In this document: in pieces, positions 37,787 to 46,898 of the stretch | How the letters are laid out: every line of letters begins with the position of its first letter | Position numbering within the stretch: position 1 is the stretch's first letter | DNA from: Mucilaginibacter dorajii | GTDB taxonomy: Bacteria > Bacteroidota > Bacteroidia > Sphingobacteriales > Sphingobacteriaceae | Reading direction: 5' to 3' | Length of the DNA: 64,000 nucleotides | Assembly: GCF_024808255.1 (NCBI RefSeq) | Contig: NZ_JANTYS010000001.1 | Span: 1-64,000 of the forward strand | Position numbers and translations under genes: made by a program | The notes under the pieces: model-generated | What the model saw: only the letters and a program-made list of their open reading frames with translations | The model's database searches: none | Told to the model about the DNA's origin: nothing

Positions 37787-38932
37787 GTGTTGATAGAACG
37801 ATATAAATTGAAATTAAACCGGTATACATCTTTATCTAAAGTTGGTGTACTGGCGTTTCTGTTCTCCCTCACCATTGGATTATCAGCCTGGACTTATTAC
37901 GAAGATCCTATCCCCACTGGTTCCTTTCAATTGGTCTATCCGGCTAACTTCGGCAATCGTATTAATGTTCCTGCTGATAATCCTACAACTAAACAAGGCG
38001 TTTACCTCGGTCGCCTTCTGTTTTATGAAACAGCGCTTTCGGCTGGCAATAAATTGTCCTGTTCAAGCTGTCACAGGCAAGAGAAAGCCTTTACAGATGG
38101 TAAAGCATTGAGCGAAGGCGTTGACCATGTATTATCAACCCGAAATTCGATGTCGTTGGCTAACCTGCTTTGGACAAGGAAATTCTTTTGGGATGGCCGT
38201 GCGGCCAGCCTGGAAGAGCAGGCTGCTACCCCCTTAAGTAACCCGCATGAAATGGGGCAATCTTTAACTATATCCGCTCAAAAGCTTAGTCGTATTCAAT
38301 CCTATCCTGCATTATTTAAGCTGGTTTATGGCGACACCCTGATTAATGGCGACCGTATTGTGAAAGCCATCGCCCAATTTGAGCGTACGCTGATCTCGGC
38401 TAATTCACGCTATGACCAATATTTAAGAAATGCTTATCAGCCTAATGAGCTGGAACAAAAAGGAATGGCCTTATTTAACCAGTTCCCGCAGCCCGAAAAA
38501 GGTATCCGTGGTGCTAACTGTGCACATTGCCATGGGGGCGCCAAAACCTACATGGAGTTATTTCATAACAATGGCCTGGATAGTATTCCCAAAGATGAAG
38601 GTATAGAAACTTTAACAGGCTTACCCGCAGATCGCGGACGGTTCAAAGTGCCAACGTTAAGGAATATTGCGCTTACCGCACCCTATATGCATGATGGCCG
38701 CTTTAAAACAATGGAAGAGGTAATAGACCACTATAGCGATCACATCAAACAATCCGCTTCTTTAAGTTCCTTTTTACAGGGAGAGTCTAATGAAATTGGT
38801 GGCACATCATTAAAGCTATTACCCGAAGAAAAAAAAGAGCTGATCGCTTTTTTAAACATGTTAACCGATTCAACTTTCATCAGTAACCCCGCATTTTCCA
38901 ACCCTCGTTTACGTATTGCCTCAAATAAATAA
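37787..38932 (+). CDS. Di-haem cytochrome c peroxidase (MauG/CcpA family)
   Basis: A 381-aa periplasmic di-haem protein. Two haem c attachment motifs, CSSCH (about residues 92-96) and CAHCH (about 245-249), have the spacing of bacterial cytochrome c peroxidases and MauG. An N-terminal signal anchor (about 18-36) exports it. VPTLRNIALTAPYMHDG and MEEVIDHY are family signatures. No ATG exists before the signal; translation must begin at GTG (37787) or TTG (37790) after TTTGAGG. It is in an operon with the receptor and the SUOX-like protein. Confidence 0.9.
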   Translation: MLIERYKLKLNRYTSLSKVGVLAFLFSLTIGLSAWTYYEDPIPTGSFQLVYPANFGNRINVPADNPTTKQGVYLGRLLFYETALSAGNKLSCSSCHRQEKAFTDGKALSEGVDHVLSTRNSMSLANLLWTRKFFWDGRAASLEEQAATPLSNPHEMGQSLTISAQKLSRIQSYPALFKLVYGDTLINGDRIVKAIAQFERTLISANSRYDQYLRNAYQPNELEQKGMALFNQFPQPEKGIRGANCAHCHGGAKTYMELFHNNGLDSIPKDEGIETLTGLPADRGRFKVPTLRNIALTAPYMHDGRFKTMEEVIDHYSDHIKQSASLSSFLQGESNEIGGTSLKLLPEEKKELIAFLNMLTDSTFISNPAFSNPRLRIASNK

Positions 38933-38938
38933 TATACC

Positions 38939-39436
38939 ATGAAAAAAATATCTTTAATTACCGCTCTGGCCTTTTTGAGCCTTTTGCCTTTGCTTACCAT
39001 AGCGCAATCTCAACAGGCCGCAGTAAAAATAACCGGAGAGGTTGCTACTCCGCTGACTATTAATAATGAAGACCTGCAGAAGTTCAATCAAACCACCGTA
39101 GTAAGAAAAGACAGGGACGGTAAAGACCACACCTACTCGGGCGTGCCTGTTGCCGACCTGTTACAAAAAGCAGGTGTTACCATGGGGCCCGAATTGAAGG
39201 GCGAAAACCTAACTAAATATTTATTGGTTGATGCCAGTGATGGTTACCAGGTAACGTTTGCTTTGGCAGAACTTGACAAAAGCTATACAGATCGCGTGAT
39301 CATACTTGCTAACCAGGTAGATGGAAAACCTTTACTCCCGGCCGATGGCCCATTTCGCATTATTGTGCAGGACGAGAAGAAGCCGGCCAGGTGTATTAAA
39401 CAGGTAGTTAGCTTTAAGATAGCTTTTGCGAAGTAA
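38939..39436 (+). CDS. Small exported protein with sulfite-oxidase (molybdopterin-binding) fold
   Basis: A 165-aa exported protein. After a signal peptide (about 1-22, TIAQ), the sequence KITGEVATPLTINNEDLQKF, YSGVPVADLLQKAGV and GPFRIIVQDEKKPARCIKQV resembles the molybdopterin-binding domain of sulfite oxidase family enzymes. It is short and lacks the usual cofactor-ligating cysteine context, so it may be a cofactor-free member. It lies 6 bp after the peroxidase gene. Function is unknown. Confidence 0.7.
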   Translation: MKKISLITALAFLSLLPLLTIAQSQQAAVKITGEVATPLTINNEDLQKFNQTTVVRKDRDGKDHTYSGVPVADLLQKAGVTMGPELKGENLTKYLLVDASDGYQVTFALAELDKSYTDRVIILANQVDGKPLLPADGPFRIIVQDEKKPARCIKQVVSFKIAFAK

Positions 39437-39498
39437 AATAAGTGCGGTTTAAAACACTTATATTTATTAGTTTAACTATGAATTACTTATCACTCATG

Positions 39499-40206
39499 TT
39501 ATTCAAACAATCGGGAAAAATGATTTTCTAAATGGTTTCGCATTCCATTCCTAAGCATTTCTGCTGATCCGTTTTCTATTAAATCTACCAGGCCTGCATG
39601 GGAAACAAACTTTTTAAAAGTTACCGGCTTTTTGAGCAGGCCGCTTTGATGTACATAATTGAAAACCGGCAACAGCATTTTTTGAAACTTCCTTAGGGTC
39701 TCATTTCCGGTTATGTCGTACAACTTACCGTGAAACTTTATTTCCTGTTCTACTAAAAATATTTCAGCCTGCGCTTCATTGGGCTCAACAGCAACAATAG
39801 CCCTTAATTCAGCAATATCTTCAGGCGTTACCCGCTCAATAATAAAATCGGCCATTCCTATCTCCAATGACAAACGCATTTCAAATATCTCTTTTAGGGT
39901 TGAAATATCTAATATTTGGGGATTCATGCTTTTTTCAAGAATCGAGATCAGGTCAGGGCTGGTAATCACGGCTCCCCTTTTTTTCTTGGAATCAATCAAG
40001 CCCATCATTCGTAACCGGAGTAAGGCCTCGCGAATTACAGTGCGGCTAACACCCATTGCCTGGGTTAGTTCAAGCTCTTTGGGAATAGTGTCCCCAACCT
40101 TAAAGTTCTTTTCTATAAAAAGCTCAATCAAATTCTTTTCAACCCTGTCAACAAGGGAACTGGTATCGATATTTCTAATGCTTTCAATAAGATCGTTAGA
40201 TTTCAT
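39499..40206 (-). CDS. GntR-family regulator with FCD domain (probable nan repressor)
   Basis: A 235-aa FadR-subfamily GntR regulator. The winged helix covers about residues 25-85 (LELTQAMGVSRTVIREALLRLRMMGLID). The FCD ligand domain follows (about 95-225), with the metal-binding histidines probably in IKFHGKLYDITGN, FVSHAGL and GMRNHLENHF. It is transcribed away from the sialic-acid operon. A 25-bp dyad with a TGTnnnACA centre, typical of FCD regulators, lies 100 bp upstream of this gene and again over the susC promoter. Sialic acid or ManNAc is the likely effector (inference). Confidence 0.92.
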   Translation of the reverse strand: MKSNDLIESIRNIDTSSLVDRVEKNLIELFIEKNFKVGDTIPKELELTQAMGVSRTVIREALLRLRMMGLIDSKKKRGAVITSPDLISILEKSMNPQILDISTLKEIFEMRLSLEIGMADFIIERVTPEDIAELRAIVAVEPNEAQAEIFLVEQEIKFHGKLYDITGNETLRKFQKMLLPVFNYVHQSGLLKKPVTFKKFVSHAGLVDLIENGSAEMLRNGMRNHLENHFSRLFE

Positions 40207-40280
40207 GTAGTTTAATATGCAATCCTCAACCAGGTACTAACAAAAGTTATAAATCTGGAATCAGTTATTAAATATTGGGA

Positions 40281-40288
40281 CAAAGGTA
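40281..40288 (-). promoter_or_regulatory. gntR promoter, -7 element
   Basis: Read leftward, TACCTTTG matches the Bacteroidota -7 consensus exactly. It lies just downstream of the 25-bp operator, which would cover the -33 region, fitting autorepression. Confidence 0.6.
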
Positions 40289-40306
40289 TAGTTAAATTTC
40301 ATATTA

Positions 40307-40331
40307 TTGCATCATGTAATACATAATACAA
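40307..40331. promoter_or_regulatory. Operator of the GntR/FCD regulator (gntR side)
   Basis: A dyad of TTGCATCATGT, AAT and ACATAATACAA. Its arms extend to ATTATTG (40303-40309) and CAATAAT (40329-40335) about the same centre. It matches 41894-41918 at 21 of 25 positions. Confidence 0.8.
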
Positions 40332-40472
40332 TAATGTAAACTTTTGCACAATCAAATATAAACGAAATTAGGTGATTCTATAAGCAGCTTAAATGGTATG
40401 GCGAAATGCCGGTATCAATTTTAATAAGCTACATATACCTTTGATCTATCCCTTTATAATTGATATTGCTCA

Positions 40473-40720
40473 GAGCCTGTTTTAAAATAAATAAAAAGAT
40501 CGTCATTGCGAGGAGGAACGACGAAGCAATCCCCAAATTACAGGGCGGATTTGCACAGCGACTCTGTAATTTGGGGATTGCTTCGTACCTCGCAATGACG
40601 GTGGCGAGGGTGTTGTGTGTGGGGGGGGATATACACTGACAATCAGTTTGTTATAATTACGGGTGTATATGTGCTCAATGGAGTGTATAAAAATATTTTG
40701 AAAGAAACTTAAACAGGTTC
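40473..40720. mobile_element. MITE with GAGCCTGTTT ends and a GCGAGG palindrome core
   Basis: Ends GAGCCTGTTTTAAA (40473) and CTTAAACAGGTTC (40720). The flanks are TCA and TAA, so a TNA duplication with one change is possible. The left and right arms match the copies at 8 and 26 kb. The core differs: GAGGAACGACGAAGCAATCCCC ... GGGATTGCTTCGTACCTCGC in split form, like the stand-alone palindrome at 35486-35568. Confidence 0.8.
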
Positions 40721-40776
40721 TAAATCATCTATCATGCCAAATACTTTAATTACTGATACCTTACTGAACTTTTAAG

Positions 40777-41667
40777 ATGGATATCATTGAAGGGTTGTTA
40801 TTCGCTTTTTTCTGGGCTTCTGCTACCATAGCCACCAAGTTTGCCGTACGGTCGGCTGATCCTTTTTTGTTAACCTTTTTAAGATTCGCATTGGTTAGCA
40901 TCATTTTACTCACCTATATCTACATTATTAAGAGAAAAAGCAACAGATGGCCGCGTATTGGTGAGTGGCGACATTTATTGATCTTAGGCCTATGTAACGT
41001 GACACTATATATGACGGGTTACCTTATTGCGATTCAAACGGTTTCGGCCGGGCTTATTAGTTTGGCAACGGCCACTAATCCATTGATCCTTATTTTGCTC
41101 TCGGCGGTTTTCCTTGATAAAAGACCATCAGCCAGGCAATGGATTGGCATCGTGATCTCCATTTCCGGTTTAGTACTGGCCTCGATACCCAACCTTATGC
41201 ACAGCCATGTAACTTTTAAAGGACTAATGGCTTTGATTGCCGGTATCACAGCCCTCTCTTCGGGAAGTATATATTTTTCAAAAAATAAAATGGATTTGCC
41301 CAGAATGGCGGTAAACAGCTGGCAAATTACCATAGGTGGATTCTTCTTCTTGCCTGTTATATGGCTCAACCGGGCCAATAGCTTTATTAAATTAGATTTG
41401 AACTTTGCTTTATCATTTATCTGGTTGGTTGTGCCGGTATCTATAGTTGCTTATTCGTTATGGTTAAACCTGGTTCTTAAAGATCCGGTTAAAGCCGGCG
41501 GTTGGCTTTTCTTAACCCCGGTTTTAGGCTATATAATGGCAATCCTTATTCTTCATGAGCAGGTTACACTGTTTGGTACGGTTGGCGCGATATTGGTTGT
41601 TTGCGGTTTAATGTACTCCCGGCAAACTAATCGGGCGCAAAAAAACAAGCTTAATTCAATCTCCTAA
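40777..41667 (+). CDS. EamA/DMT-family transporter
   Basis: A 296-aa inner-membrane protein with about ten transmembrane helices in two EamA repeats (FAFFWASATIATKFAVRSADP; second half from about residue 150). Substrates of the family range from amino acids to sugars and nucleotide-sugars, and cannot be read here. It lies between the regulator and the sialic-acid operon, in the direction of the operon, but 267 bp and a separate promoter intervene. Its role in sialic-acid use is uncertain. Confidence 0.85.
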   Translation: MDIIEGLLFAFFWASATIATKFAVRSADPFLLTFLRFALVSIILLTYIYIIKRKSNRWPRIGEWRHLLILGLCNVTLYMTGYLIAIQTVSAGLISLATATNPLILILLSAVFLDKRPSARQWIGIVISISGLVLASIPNLMHSHVTFKGLMALIAGITALSSGSIYFSKNKMDLPRMAVNSWQITIGGFFFLPVIWLNRANSFIKLDLNFALSFIWLVVPVSIVAYSLWLNLVLKDPVKAGGWLFLTPVLGYIMAILILHEQVTLFGTVGAILVVCGLMYSRQTNRAQKNKLNSIS

Positions 41668-41864
41668 CCCGAATTAGCCGTATCCGCCCCAATATTTGTT
41701 AAATCTTAAGAGCATTGTAGCTGGTCATAGCCAGTCCCGGCCTGTAGCGTTAAGACAAGGCAGCACTTTCCTGGTAAATTCATATTCCCTCTGTTTTCTT
41801 TCAAAAATTTAAGAGTGTACTTATAACACTCAGATAATCAAGTCTATTTTTTTTGACTTAATTA

Positions 41865-41896
41865 TTTGGAAAGAATCATTTCATTACATATAATTG
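41865..41896 (+). promoter_or_regulatory. susC/nan operon promoter
   Basis: TTTG at 41865-41868 (-33), then exactly 20 bp, then TATAATTG at 41889-41896 (-7; one mismatch to TAnnTTTG). The predicted start lies within the overlapping dyad at 41894-41918. Confidence 0.7.
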
Positions 41897-41918
41897 CATT
41901 ATGTATGACATAATTCAA
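41894..41918. promoter_or_regulatory. Operator of the GntR/FCD regulator (nan operon side)
   Basis: A dyad of TTGCATTATGT, ATG and ACATAATTCAA. The inner ATTATGT/ACATAAT arms are perfect. It overlaps the -7 element and the probable transcription start, so binding should block initiation. It is 16 bp from the susC start codon. Confidence 0.8.
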
Positions 41919-41934
41919 AATTAAAAGATCAATT

Positions 41935-44900
41935 ATGAACCTAAAATTTACTTTCTTCAAAGCATTATCAACGGTTGCAGGCGTTTTGCTCTGTACGTTA
42001 TTACATGCCCAAGCCATTAAAATTTCCGGCAAGGTCACCAGCGATGATGACCATGGCGTATTACCCGGGGTTACTGTAATGGTAAAAGGGACTACAAGGG
42101 GTATCCCCACCGCTATTAATGGTACGTATACCATTGAAGCAGCGCCCAGTGATGTACTGGTATTTAGTATATTAGGCTATACTACCCAGGAAATTAAGGT
42201 TGCCGATAAAACAACTATCAATGTTTCGCTTAAGCCCGACAATAAAGCGCTTAACGAGGTTGTGGTTGTTGGTTACGGAACACAATCACGAAAAAGTGTT
42301 ACCGGCGCCGTTGCCAAATTAGATAATCAGGTACTTGCTACCGCGCCGCGTGCCAATATAGGTAGCGCCCTGCAGGGAACTATATCTGGTTTGCAGGTGG
42401 TAAGTCCCAGCGGTACGCCGGGTGCAACGCCTATTATCCAGCTAAGAGGCGGGGCAAGTATAAATGCCCCAGGTGCACCGCTTGTAGTGGTTGATGGTAT
42501 TATCCGGGCATTTAATGATATACCGGCCGAGGATATTGCTTCTGTTGATATGTTAAAAGATGCGGCTTCGACAGCAATTTATGGTGCGCGGGCAAATAAT
42601 GGGGTAATTTTAATTACTACCAAACAAGGTAAAAATGGCACCTCAGAGCTTACTTACAAGTTTACAGGCGGATATAACCAGCAAAGGCAAGGTTATCAGT
42701 ATTTAGATGCTAAGGATTATATTTATTACGGCAGGTTAGGTGGTATCAATTCTGGCCGTACGCTGGGCGCTATTAACGCTACCCGTGGGTATGGTTTATT
42801 AACTGATGCCGCAAGTTTAAATTCTTTTGATATACGGGCCGAAAACTCATCCAATGTTAACTTATTACAACAGGGCTGGCAGGATATGGATGACCCGGCT
42901 AATCCGGGTAACAAGATTATTTTTAAAGATCATAGTAAAGAAATTTCAAAACTTTTATTCAGAAATACCCATACCCAGGACCATTATTTAACTGGCATGG
43001 GCGGCAACGATAAAGGCAGATATTTTGCCAGTTTAGATTACTACAATGAAGACGGTACCATTGTGGGAACCAACTATAATCGCTACTCAGGTAATTTCAA
43101 TGGCTCTTATAAAATAAAGCCAAATCTGGAAATCAGCAGCGGTACCACGCTTTCAACCTCATCACAGATTGGTGTGGTAGGTAATTCAGAAGTGAGCTCA
43201 CTTTACAGAACACAGGCCCTTTGGCCAACATTTAATCCCTGGTTAGATGCTGCACAAACACAACCTAATCCGGGTAACTCCGTAACTGATGGTAATCCAC
43301 TTTACTGGTTAGGGAAGTTACAACGCACTAACGAGGTGGACCGTATTACCGTAAACGCGGCTTTAAAATGGGATATTTTACCCAATTTATATTTAAAAGT
43401 TTCGGGTAATGGTTATTTAAATCAAAGAACCAACCAGTCTTTTCAGGAAGCTACCCAAACTTATGCCAACCTGCTCAACAATACCTACAGCAGTACTGCA
43501 AGGGATGCTATAACTAATTATGACCGTGTTTTTCAGCAAACGTATAATGCAACGCTTAACTATACCAAATCATTTGGAAAGCATGATCTGAGTATATTAC
43601 TGGGTGCCGAATATTATGATCAGAAAGAACTGTATTTTCAGATTGACGGGCAGAATGCGGCAACCGATAATATCTCTACCGCAAATGCATCAACACTTTT
43701 TCCTGTTGGATCAAATACCGGCTATAAGTTACAAAACCGCATCATCTCGTCATTTGCCCGTCTAAATTATGATTATGATCAACGCTACCTGCTTACAGCG
43801 GTATTACGTGAGGATGGTGTTTCGCAACTGGCTTCGCAAAACCGGATTGGTTATTTCCCGGGCTTCTCTGCCGGCTGGAATGTGCATAACGAAACGTTTT
43901 ATAAAGATCTTGGGATTGGGAAAATTGTATCCTCTTTAAAACCACGTGTAAGTTATGGGGCAAACGGTAATATTGGCCCATTGGGTAACTATGATGTACA
44001 GGGTTTATATAGTTCAACCACGTTATATAACGGCAACGGAGCTTTTTATAATGCTGCGCCAACCAATGTTAACCTGGTTTGGGAAAAAAGTAAAACTTTT
44101 GATGTGGGTGCCGATATTGGTTTTTTAAACGATAGAATTAGCCTGCTGTTTGACTATTACAACAGAAAAACCAGCGATTTGCTTACAAATTTACCACTGC
44201 CAAGTTATTCTGGTTTCTCAACGCTTGAAACCAACCTGGGTACCTTACAAAACAAAGGTTACGAGTTTTCCATTAAAGCCAACATTATCAATCAGCCCAA
44301 TGGCTTAAGGTTAGATGTAGGTGCCAATGCTTCGTTTGTTAAAAATAAGGTTTTAAAACTGCCTTATAATGGTAATGCAAATAACCGCCAGGGAGGGCTT
44401 CAGATATTTGATCCTAAAAGCGGCCAGTTGGTATGGGTAGGCGGTATACAGGAAGGGCAGTCCCTTGGCAATATATATGGCTATAAGCAGGTATCCATAT
44501 TTAAAAATGCGGCGGAGGTTTCGGCTGTTGCCGGTAACCGTATTGATAATATTGCAGGTATTACCGGCCCCAACCTGCCGGCAGGCCCCGGAGGCCATAT
44601 TACCCCAGGTGATGTGAACTGGCAAGACGTAAATAACGATGGTATTATTGACTCCAGGGACCAGGTTTATTTGGGTAATATCTATCCAAAATGGACCGGT
44701 GGGTTTAATGTTAGTGCCGCATATAAAGGCATTTCGCTTTATTCACGGTTTGAGTATAACACAGGTAACACAATTTATAATGATTTACTGGCCCGTACTT
44801 TGGGTGGTTACCAGGGAACCTTTAACTATACCACCCAGATATTAAACTCATGGTCGCCCAACAATACCAATACTACTGTACCCAAAGCATATTATGCAGA

Positions 44901-45237
44901 TCAGGTAGTTGGTTCAAAACAAAACTATACCCGTGGCAATAATGCGAGCGGTGTGTTAAACGGCAACAATTCCAGTTTGTATGAAAGCGGAAATTACCTG
45001 GCGTGCCGGGAGATTACCCTTTCTTATGATTTTCCGAAATCATTGGTTAGCCAGAGTAAGGTTTTGTCAAGAGCAAAATTATATGTAAGCGCCGATAACT
45101 TGTTTTATATCAAGAAGTTTTCGGGCGCTGCGCCAGAGCCTCCTATCACTCCGGGCGGTACAACAATCAATGGTATTTACGCCGGCACTTATCCTACTCC
45201 AAAAACATTTGTATTAGGCATCCAGGCATCATTTTAA
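41935..45237 (+). CDS. SusC/RagA-family TonB-dependent transporter (NanO-like)
   Basis: An 1100-aa outer-membrane transporter for sialic acid or sialoglycans, judged by context. A signal peptide (LLHAQ, about residue 25) leads into a carboxypeptidase-regulatory-like domain (GVLPGVTVMVKGTT). The SusC box ALNEVVVVGYGTQSRKSVTGAV, plug (VDMLKDAASTAIYGARANNG) and barrel follow, ending LGIQASF. It is the first gene of the operon and pairs with the SusD gene 20 bp downstream. Confidence 0.95.
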   Translation: MNLKFTFFKALSTVAGVLLCTLLHAQAIKISGKVTSDDDHGVLPGVTVMVKGTTRGIPTAINGTYTIEAAPSDVLVFSILGYTTQEIKVADKTTINVSLKPDNKALNEVVVVGYGTQSRKSVTGAVAKLDNQVLATAPRANIGSALQGTISGLQVVSPSGTPGATPIIQLRGGASINAPGAPLVVVDGIIRAFNDIPAEDIASVDMLKDAASTAIYGARANNGVILITTKQGKNGTSELTYKFTGGYNQQRQGYQYLDAKDYIYYGRLGGINSGRTLGAINATRGYGLLTDAASLNSFDIRAENSSNVNLLQQGWQDMDDPANPGNKIIFKDHSKEISKLLFRNTHTQDHYLTGMGGNDKGRYFASLDYYNEDGTIVGTNYNRYSGNFNGSYKIKPNLEISSGTTLSTSSQIGVVGNSEVSSLYRTQALWPTFNPWLDAAQTQPNPGNSVTDGNPLYWLGKLQRTNEVDRITVNAALKWDILPNLYLKVSGNGYLNQRTNQSFQEATQTYANLLNNTYSSTARDAITNYDRVFQQTYNATLNYTKSFGKHDLSILLGAEYYDQKELYFQIDGQNAATDNISTANASTLFPVGSNTGYKLQNRIISSFARLNYDYDQRYLLTAVLREDGVSQLASQNRIGYFPGFSAGWNVHNETFYKDLGIGKIVSSLKPRVSYGANGNIGPLGNYDVQGLYSSTTLYNGNGAFYNAAPTNVNLVWEKSKTFDVGADIGFLNDRISLLFDYYNRKTSDLLTNLPLPSYSGFSTLETNLGTLQNKGYEFSIKANIINQPNGLRLDVGANASFVKNKVLKLPYNGNANNRQGGLQIFDPKSGQLVWVGGIQEGQSLGNIYGYKQVSIFKNAAEVSAVAGNRIDNIAGITGPNLPAGPGGHITPGDVNWQDVNNDGIIDSRDQVYLGNIYPKWTGGFNVSAAYKGISLYSRFEYNTGNTIYNDLLARTLGGYQGTFNYTTQILNSWSPNNTNTTVPKAYYADQVVGSKQNYTRGNNASGVLNGNNSSLYESGNYLACREITLSYDFPKSLVSQSKVLSRAKLYVSADNLFYIKKFSGAAPEPPITPGGTTINGIYAGTYPTPKTFVLGIQASF

Positions 45238-45257
45238 AAATATTTAATCAATTAAGT

Positions 45258-46799
45258 ATGAAAAAGTATATAACTATCATATTATCAGGTCTGTGGATAC
45301 TGGTATTGTCAACCTCATGCAGAAAGCAGCTGGATTTATCGCCGGTGAGTAGTGTGAGCGATGCCAACTTTTGGAAAACTGCCGATCAGTTTGATTCATT
45401 TGTTGCGGGTGTACACACACTTTTCCGCAATAACAATTCGGCTTTCCAAACATTGGGCGAGATGCGTGCCGATATATTTGCAACAGATCCGGGCTCCAGC
45501 TCTACTTTTACCGGGGAGGCAACACAAGGCCTGGAACGCCTTTGGACCCAAAACCTGAACCTGGATAATCCGGGAGTAAGCGGCTTTGGAGGTTTCTACA
45601 CCAATATTAGTCAGCTTAATTTATTGATATCTAAGTTAAACAGCACAACGGTGGTATCAACAGCAAATAAAAACTATTACCTGGGGATTGCCTACGGTAT
45701 GCGTGCTTTTTACTATTACCATTTATACCGTTCATGGGGTGGTGTAGTTATTCAAACAGAACCTACAACAGGTACATCAATTGATATTTCAAATTTAGCC
45801 AAGGCGGCTTCAAGTGCCGGTGATGTGCTGGCTTTAATAAAGGCCGATATAGATAAATCTGTAACCAGTTTTGGTGCCGATTATTCTTTCAGAAATGCAA
45901 AAGGCTACTGGTCAAAATCGGCTACCTTAATGTTAAAGGCCGATGTTTACCTCTGGACAAGCTATCGCGGAGGTGGCATAGCTGATGCAACTATAGCTAA
46001 AGCAGCTTTAACTGATATACAAACCAATGTTGCCGCTTTACAATTATTGCCTTCATATGCTAACGTTTTCCCTACTACCAACCGCGGCAACAACGAAATA
46101 ATTTTTGCTATCCGCTATCAGCTTAATGAAGCAAGCATGGGTTTTGTTTCGGGTAGTTTTGTACCTCAAAGTTCACTTATCATTAATTTTAGCGACTCAT
46201 TAACTAACCGTCAGTTTACTGTTACTACCGATAACTGGGGAGGGCTGTTAAGGGCACCGGTAAAAATTGCTGCGTTCAGGCAATTTAACACTAATGATAC
46301 CCGTGCGTTGGCTACTATTCAACCTGCCTATACCAAAACAGGTGGTACCTATAAAATTGCCGGTTGTTTTGTAGATAAGTTTGCCGGTGAGCAAAATGCT
46401 GGTTCAAGAACAATTGACAACGACTGGCCGGTTTACCGCTACGCCGATCTGTTACTGATGAAGGCTGAAGCCGAGATAGCCCTTGGGCAGGACCCAACTG
46501 CCGAAATAAACCTGGTAAGGGCCAGGGCTTACGGTGCTAATTATAATGCCGGTGTTCAGGGATATCCTAACCAGGCTGTTGATGGTAACGCTAAGGAAGC
46601 TATTTTACAGGAACGCCTGCTTGAATTTATTTTTGAAGGAAAAAGGTGGTATGATTTGCGCCGTATGGGCGATAGTTATGTTTATGAACATACTACATTA
46701 TTACCTTCACAAGCATACGCACTTTATTGGCCTATTGACAGAACATCACTTACCAATAACCGCGACCTAACACAAACAACAGGTTACGCGTCATTTTAA
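45258..46799 (+). CDS. SusD/RagB-family surface glycan-binding lipoprotein (NanU-like)
   Basis: A 513-aa lipoprotein forming the lid of the SusC channel. The lipobox LSTSC puts the lipid on Cys21. N-terminal ANFWKTADQFDSFVAG, central AYGMRAFYYYHLYRSWGGV (the SusD TPR-like region) and C-terminal LLEFIFEGKRWYDLRRMG are family hallmarks. Context assigns a sialic-acid ligand, like T. forsythia and B. fragilis NanU. A stem-loop follows the stop. Confidence 0.94.
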   Translation: MKKYITIILSGLWILVLSTSCRKQLDLSPVSSVSDANFWKTADQFDSFVAGVHTLFRNNNSAFQTLGEMRADIFATDPGSSSTFTGEATQGLERLWTQNLNLDNPGVSGFGGFYTNISQLNLLISKLNSTTVVSTANKNYYLGIAYGMRAFYYYHLYRSWGGVVIQTEPTTGTSIDISNLAKAASSAGDVLALIKADIDKSVTSFGADYSFRNAKGYWSKSATLMLKADVYLWTSYRGGGIADATIAKAALTDIQTNVAALQLLPSYANVFPTTNRGNNEIIFAIRYQLNEASMGFVSGSFVPQSSLIINFSDSLTNRQFTVTTDNWGGLLRAPVKIAAFRQFNTNDTRALATIQPAYTKTGGTYKIAGCFVDKFAGEQNAGSRTIDNDWPVYRYADLLLMKAEAEIALGQDPTAEINLVRARAYGANYNAGVQGYPNQAVDGNAKEAILQERLLEFIFEGKRWYDLRRMGDSYVYEHTTLLPSQAYALYWPIDRTSLTNNRDLTQTTGYASF

Positions 46800-46809
46800 C
46801 TAAATCAGC

Positions 46810-46840
46810 ACCCTTACCGGGAACCAAAACCGGTAAGGGT
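46810..46840 (+). terminator. Intercistronic stem-loop after susD
   Basis: An 11-bp perfect stem, 46810-46820 against 46830-46840, with a 9-nt loop and no good U-tract. It lies between the transport pair and the catabolic genes. It may attenuate or stabilise, giving more susCD than nanA message (inference). Confidence 0.6.
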
Positions 46841-46898
46841 ATTTATCATCAATATAACCGGGCGCAATTTAAGCGCTCATCTATCTAAAATACAGTAC

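Larger units (their letters stand above)
40207..40776. other. Divergent intergenic region gntR to EamA gene
   Basis: From left to right: gntR leader, its -7 box (40281-40288), the operator (40307-40331), an unremarkable stretch to 40470, a MITE (40473-40720), then about 55 bp before the transporter gene. Confidence 0.6.

Noticed and set aside
40473..40720. CRISPR-like repeats
   Set aside because: The repeats are inverted, single and unequally spaced; there is no array and no cas gene.
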